Assembly: GCF_032362555.1 (NCBI RefSeq)
Contig: NC_083535.1
Coordinates: forward strand, 2,418,001-2,482,000
DNA: 64,000 nt
Direction: 5' to 3'
DNA from: Amyelois transitella
Taxonomy: Eukaryota; Arthropoda; Insecta; Lepidoptera; Pyralidae
Part shown: positions 60,501 through 64,000 of the stretch, in pieces
Numbering within the stretch: position 1 is the first letter of the stretch
Layout: every line of letters begins with the position of its first letter
Program-made: the position numbers and the translations under genes
The notes under the pieces: generated by a model
Databases searched by the model: none
What the model was told of the DNA's origin: nothing
Seen by the model: only the letters and a program-made list of their open reading frames with translations

Positions 60501-63227
60501 GTTCGATTATTGTTTGTCTGCAGTCATTCTGATCGGTATATGACGTCATATTCTAATATTTTTTCAGGTCATCAGTGGTTAAAAAATCATTTAAATTACT
60601 CTCCAAAGGTGGCATGGCTTACAAACAGCGTCACCCACAGCCCAACAATGGCCTACTTACTTTCAATATGCGACATCACAAAACTAGTGATCACAAATGT
60701 GCATTTCTCCTGGGAACAATATCTTTCTGAATACCAGTTCAGCGATTTCGTGTGGCTACAGGAATGGGATCACGATCGAACTGGTTCAACTGATCTCAAC
60801 GAAAAATTCAAGCAAATTGGCAGCGAGCGTTTCCCTAAAAATTCTGTGCTAACACACTACTTGCAATTTAATTCTGCAGGATTCAGGGCATGTGGTCCTA
60901 ACAAGTACGTGTGCATTAATGAATTCAATTTCGCTAATACAGATAAAAACTTAAACATACATCCTTACAATCTCAAAGAAAAATCGGAGTTACTTCTCGA
61001 GCAATATTCTAAAACGGGAACTATTACGCCGCATAATGTTGTCATCGCCCCAATCGGAGGTCCATTTCGATACGAATCTCAAACTGAATTTGATTATCAA
61101 TTCAGCAATTATCAGAAAATCCTCGAATTTATAAATGTTAACAGCGCCATATACAAGGCCAGATTAGACTTCGGAACTCCTAAGGATTATTTTAACACTA
61201 TTTTACAAAATTATCCGAAAATTCAGTCGTTGAAAGGAGACTTTCTTAATTTTGCCGACGTAATATCAGGTCGGCCAGCTTACTGGACTGGATATTTCAC
61301 ATCACGGCCGTTGCTCAAAATTCTTATGAGACGTCTTCAATCCACTCTACGATCGACAGAAATCTTATTTACTTTCGCAATGAGTATTAATGCTTTTCAC
61401 GGTTATAATACCACCGATTTATTCAATCTCCTAATAAAATCTAGGGAAAACCTTGCACGATTACTAGATCGCAATGTAGTGAGCGGCACTTTAAGCGCTA
61501 ATGTGCTGCGTTATGTGAATAAATTAATTGTTTCAACTGTCAAGGACTGCTGGTTCATCCAAGAGACGGCTGCTAGCTTGATAACAAGCAAACCAGATCA
61601 CGACGCGCCTTATCTTCAAAAATATGTGTACAGAGACGGAGAATTTGTATCCGTATTTAAAACTGTGGCTGCAGGCGATCAAATCTACATATTTAATTCA
61701 TTGAGTAACGAAAGAACGGAAGTTGTTGAACTCATAACTAGAAATCCTAAACTAAGAATTACAGACCATACCAAAAAAGACGTGACAGTTCAAATAAACC
61801 CTATTTGGGAATATATTTCTGATCATGCGATTAAAATATCGCGAAGATTTTATAAGATCATATTTGTTGTAACATTACCTCCAATGACATTAGCGCTTTA
61901 CAAAATTAAGGAAACGTATGACACATCACATAACGCTGCTACGATTTATTGCTCAATGTGTGTTGTTGACACTATAACAGATCATAATTCACTATTTGCA
62001 TTTAACATCGAACAAGTTGTTCCTGGTGACATACAACTTGAAAGTTATAGGTATAGACTCGTAATTGATGAAATTACTGGATTTCTTAAATATGTAAATG
62101 AAAAAGAAACAAATAAGGAGAAACTTGTTGTTATTGACTACGGATCATTTAAAAGCTCTGACCGTAATGCTGGTATGTTTTTATTTAACCCAAACACTAC
62201 AAAACCTTTGCACGATATCTTATCACCTTACAGACTGGGCACTAAATCGAAACACATGATTATAATTGCTGGTTTGATCACAACCGAATTGACTACAATT
62301 TACGGGCGATTACTTCAACATACACTGAAGTTATTTAATCTTATTAATGGACCATTATCACGGGCGATATGGCTAGAAAGCAAAGTGGACTACGATACTT
62401 CTCCGAAATATAGGGATTTGGAAATGTTTATGTCTATACAAACTGACATTGGTAATGGGAACAATCCTGAAATATACATCGACAACAACGGCTTTCAATA
62501 CACGCAGCACACATTAAATTTAAGCAGACGTGTCGAGTCTAATGTGTATCCTGTAACAAGTATGGTCTTCATACAAGATAGCAGAAGTCGGATGAGTTAT
62601 ATAACCGACCACGCGCAGGGAGTAACTGCGTTACAAGAAGGTCAATTAATAATCATGCTAGACAGAAGGATCCTTTACAACGACGGGCGTGGGACGAACG
62701 AAGGGCTCGCGGATAGCAGTAGAACTTGCCACCATCAGCTCTTGTTGCTCGAAAACTTTACAGACCGCAGAAGGATCAACCATTTTTCGTACGAAAATAT
62801 TCTTCATATGCCGAGCTCCACGGCCATGATCTTAGCTAAATCTCTGAATTATCTCATCGATGTATTTATTGTGGATAGGAAACAATCTAGTTTGTCGTAT
62901 TTTACATTTCTGCCACTAATTAAAGCGCCGTTTCCTTGCGACGTTTCTGTACTTAATTATAGGATGGTGATAACAAAAGGTCCGTCATTTTATCGCACTC
63001 CAAATACTGCGTTGATGATATTGCATAAGCAACTAGCATCTTGTGACATACACAATGACTTTGTATGCGGAGGTGATAATACATTTTCGTTGGACAAAAT
63101 ATTGCGTAGTATTCGTGGCGTGTATCGAACTAATTTAGTGGGAACTAGTGAGGACTCCCCTATGCCAGTGTGCAACCAAATTAATTTCCCGCCAATGGAG
63201 CTAATCACGGTTAAGGTATACTTTTAG
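57509..63227 (+). CDS. GH38 alpha-mannosidase II-like protein, probably catalytically dead, complete
   Basis: Exons 57509-57584, 57886-58631, 58954-59046, 59448-59642, 60023-60134 and 60568-63227; GT/AG throughout, 1,293 residues. It opens with a signal peptide (AVCIVFIISFLVNVNG). Residues about 26-270 are a Ser/Thr/Asn/Pro-rich extension without a known domain. The GH38 fold follows: ILVPRTHVDSIW, TTGGWVETDEATTN, PKVAWLTNSVTHSPTMAYLL, ACGPNKYVCINEF, YWTGYFTSRP and NDGRGTNEGLADS. In active Golgi mannosidase II the third segment reads I-D-P-F-G-H-S; here the nucleophile Asp is Asn427. The acidic pair before F-R-Y is G572-P573, and the His-His-Asp motif is D708-R709-N710. H313 and D315, two zinc ligands, are kept. 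Normal enzymes are about 1,100 residues with a type II anchor, so this is a divergent paralogue. The role is unknown, possibly glycan binding. Confidence 0.88.
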
Positions 63228-63448
63228 CATTAGTAAACGAAATGGAATTAATTTAATTTGAATTGAAGGCAAAACTCATGTCCACCTATAAAGGTGTCAT
63301 GTCAGAAATTATTTTTTGAGGACATTTTACAGATAATTATACGATTTCATAAGAGAAGGTAGGAATTTTGACGTAGGCTTTAATCGAAGTTAATATATAT
63401 TTTTGTAAATAACGTTTTGTAATTGTAAGTGTTTGTTTGGTATTTGTT

Positions 63449-63467
63449 AATAAATACACCTAATAAA
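63449..63467 (+). terminator. tandem polyadenylation signals of the mannosidase-like gene
   Basis: AATAAA at 63449-63454 and again at 63462-63467, followed by a T/G-rich stretch (TTGTTTTATTGTC), 222 nt after the stop. Confidence 0.7.
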
Positions 63468-63469
63468 AC

Positions 63470-64000
63470 CTTGTTTTATTGTCTTATAAGTACTTCTCCA
63501 CGTTTTATCTTCCGAACCAATCTTCTTCAAAATTGGGATTTTCACGTGTACCTACATAATCAAGGGTCTGGAGAAGGACATGGGTATCTCATCTCGCCAA
63601 AAACTATTCTGGAGTGAATTGGGGAGGACCCTACAGTTGTTTTGTTTTCTGTCAAATTATATCAGAAAAATCGCAGTCATCATAGAGTAGCACTGTGGAT
63701 GCCCTCTGCCCCAGCTAGGGGACATAGGACCTTAAGTCAAGTCATAGAGTAGCAACCATCTTTTAGGAAAAAATAAATAAATATTTTTTAATCATAGTAA
63801 AACAATTATTATAGAAAGCCTAGGCCAATTCTTTTTCAACACTTTAATTATAATATTGAAAATCTTGTTGAATCTGCTTCAAGTTTGTAACTGCTTTTGC
63901 AACTCTGCCGCACGCGCCCATGGTCGCGGAGTTTTCAATAATTTGCAGGTCAATCTTAAACATCAAATAGCAAACTAACGAACACTCACGTAACTCAAAA
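63470..64000. other. downstream intergenic DNA
   Basis: No exon is visible. The block near 63885-63960 (gcaactctgccgcacgcgcc, catggtcgcggag) resembles the segment at about 36670-36720 (gcaaccatgcgcccatcgtc), so it is probably another dispersed repeat. Confidence 0.4.

Noticed and set aside
60510-60567. Start of the long open frame before the mannosidase exon
   Set aside because: The frame opens upstream of a clear acceptor (ttttttcag at 60567). The GH38 alignment needs the preceding exon to supply the Glu before GHQWLK, so these codons are intronic.

Overview
The window is insect DNA, almost certainly from a moth or butterfly. It is AT-rich and intron-rich, and it is full of short interspersed repeats, tRNA-derived SINEs, RTE-like LINE fragments, MITEs and a mariner. 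There are no bacterial signatures. Five protein-coding genes can be rebuilt from spliced exons, all with intact frames across every junction.

Layout. (1) 1-2991, plus strand: the last three exons of a Nostrin-like F-BAR/SH3 adaptor. (2) About 3,000-12,390: no gene seen, only repeats. (3) 12,750-30,339, minus strand: a complete TMEM198 orthologue with seven membrane segments, eight coding exons and 355 residues. Its largest intron (16.6-28.1 kb) carries a mariner transposon with an intact DD34D transposase ORF, an RTE-like LINE fragment and SINEs. (4) 33,630-50,432, plus strand: DDI1/DDI2 (Drosophila rngo), the ubiquitin-shuttle retroviral-like aspartic protease, with a UBL, a helical domain, a DSGA protease domain and a UBA. 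(5) 53,927-56,782, minus strand: a BCAR3/SH2D3 (NSP family) adaptor with an SH2 domain and a Cdc25-homology domain. (6) 57,509-63,227, plus strand: a GH38 alpha-mannosidase II-like lumenal or secreted protein that has lost key catalytic residues.

The most striking observation is in the DDI gene. Between the protease exons and the UBA exons there are eight tandem 27-nt microexons (44,478-47,226). All are phase 1-1, all are open, all follow a CACAAG acceptor and all precede a GTAYAT donor. Each encodes a nine-residue unit close to D-D-D-I-P-I-V-S-A. If all are included the protein grows from 460 to 532 residues. The unit is an acidic patch followed by a hydrophobic-x-hydrophobic-hydrophobic core, which resembles a SUMO-interacting motif. 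The array may therefore be a tunable poly-SIM cassette in a ubiquitin-shuttle protease; that reading is inference.

The second notable item is the mannosidase-II-like gene. Two zinc-ligand positions (H, D) are kept, but the nucleophile Asp, the acid/base Asp pair before F-R-Y, and the later His-His-Asp motif are all replaced. It also has a signal peptide and a roughly 250-residue low-complexity N-terminal extension, so it looks like a pseudoenzyme.

Gene order. Nostrin and TMEM198 converge. TMEM198 and DDI diverge across about 1.6 kb that contains a 460-bp MITE. DDI and BCAR3 converge. BCAR3 and the mannosidase-like gene diverge with their start codons about 0.7 kb apart. All calls come from reading the sequence and from knowledge of the families; no search was run.
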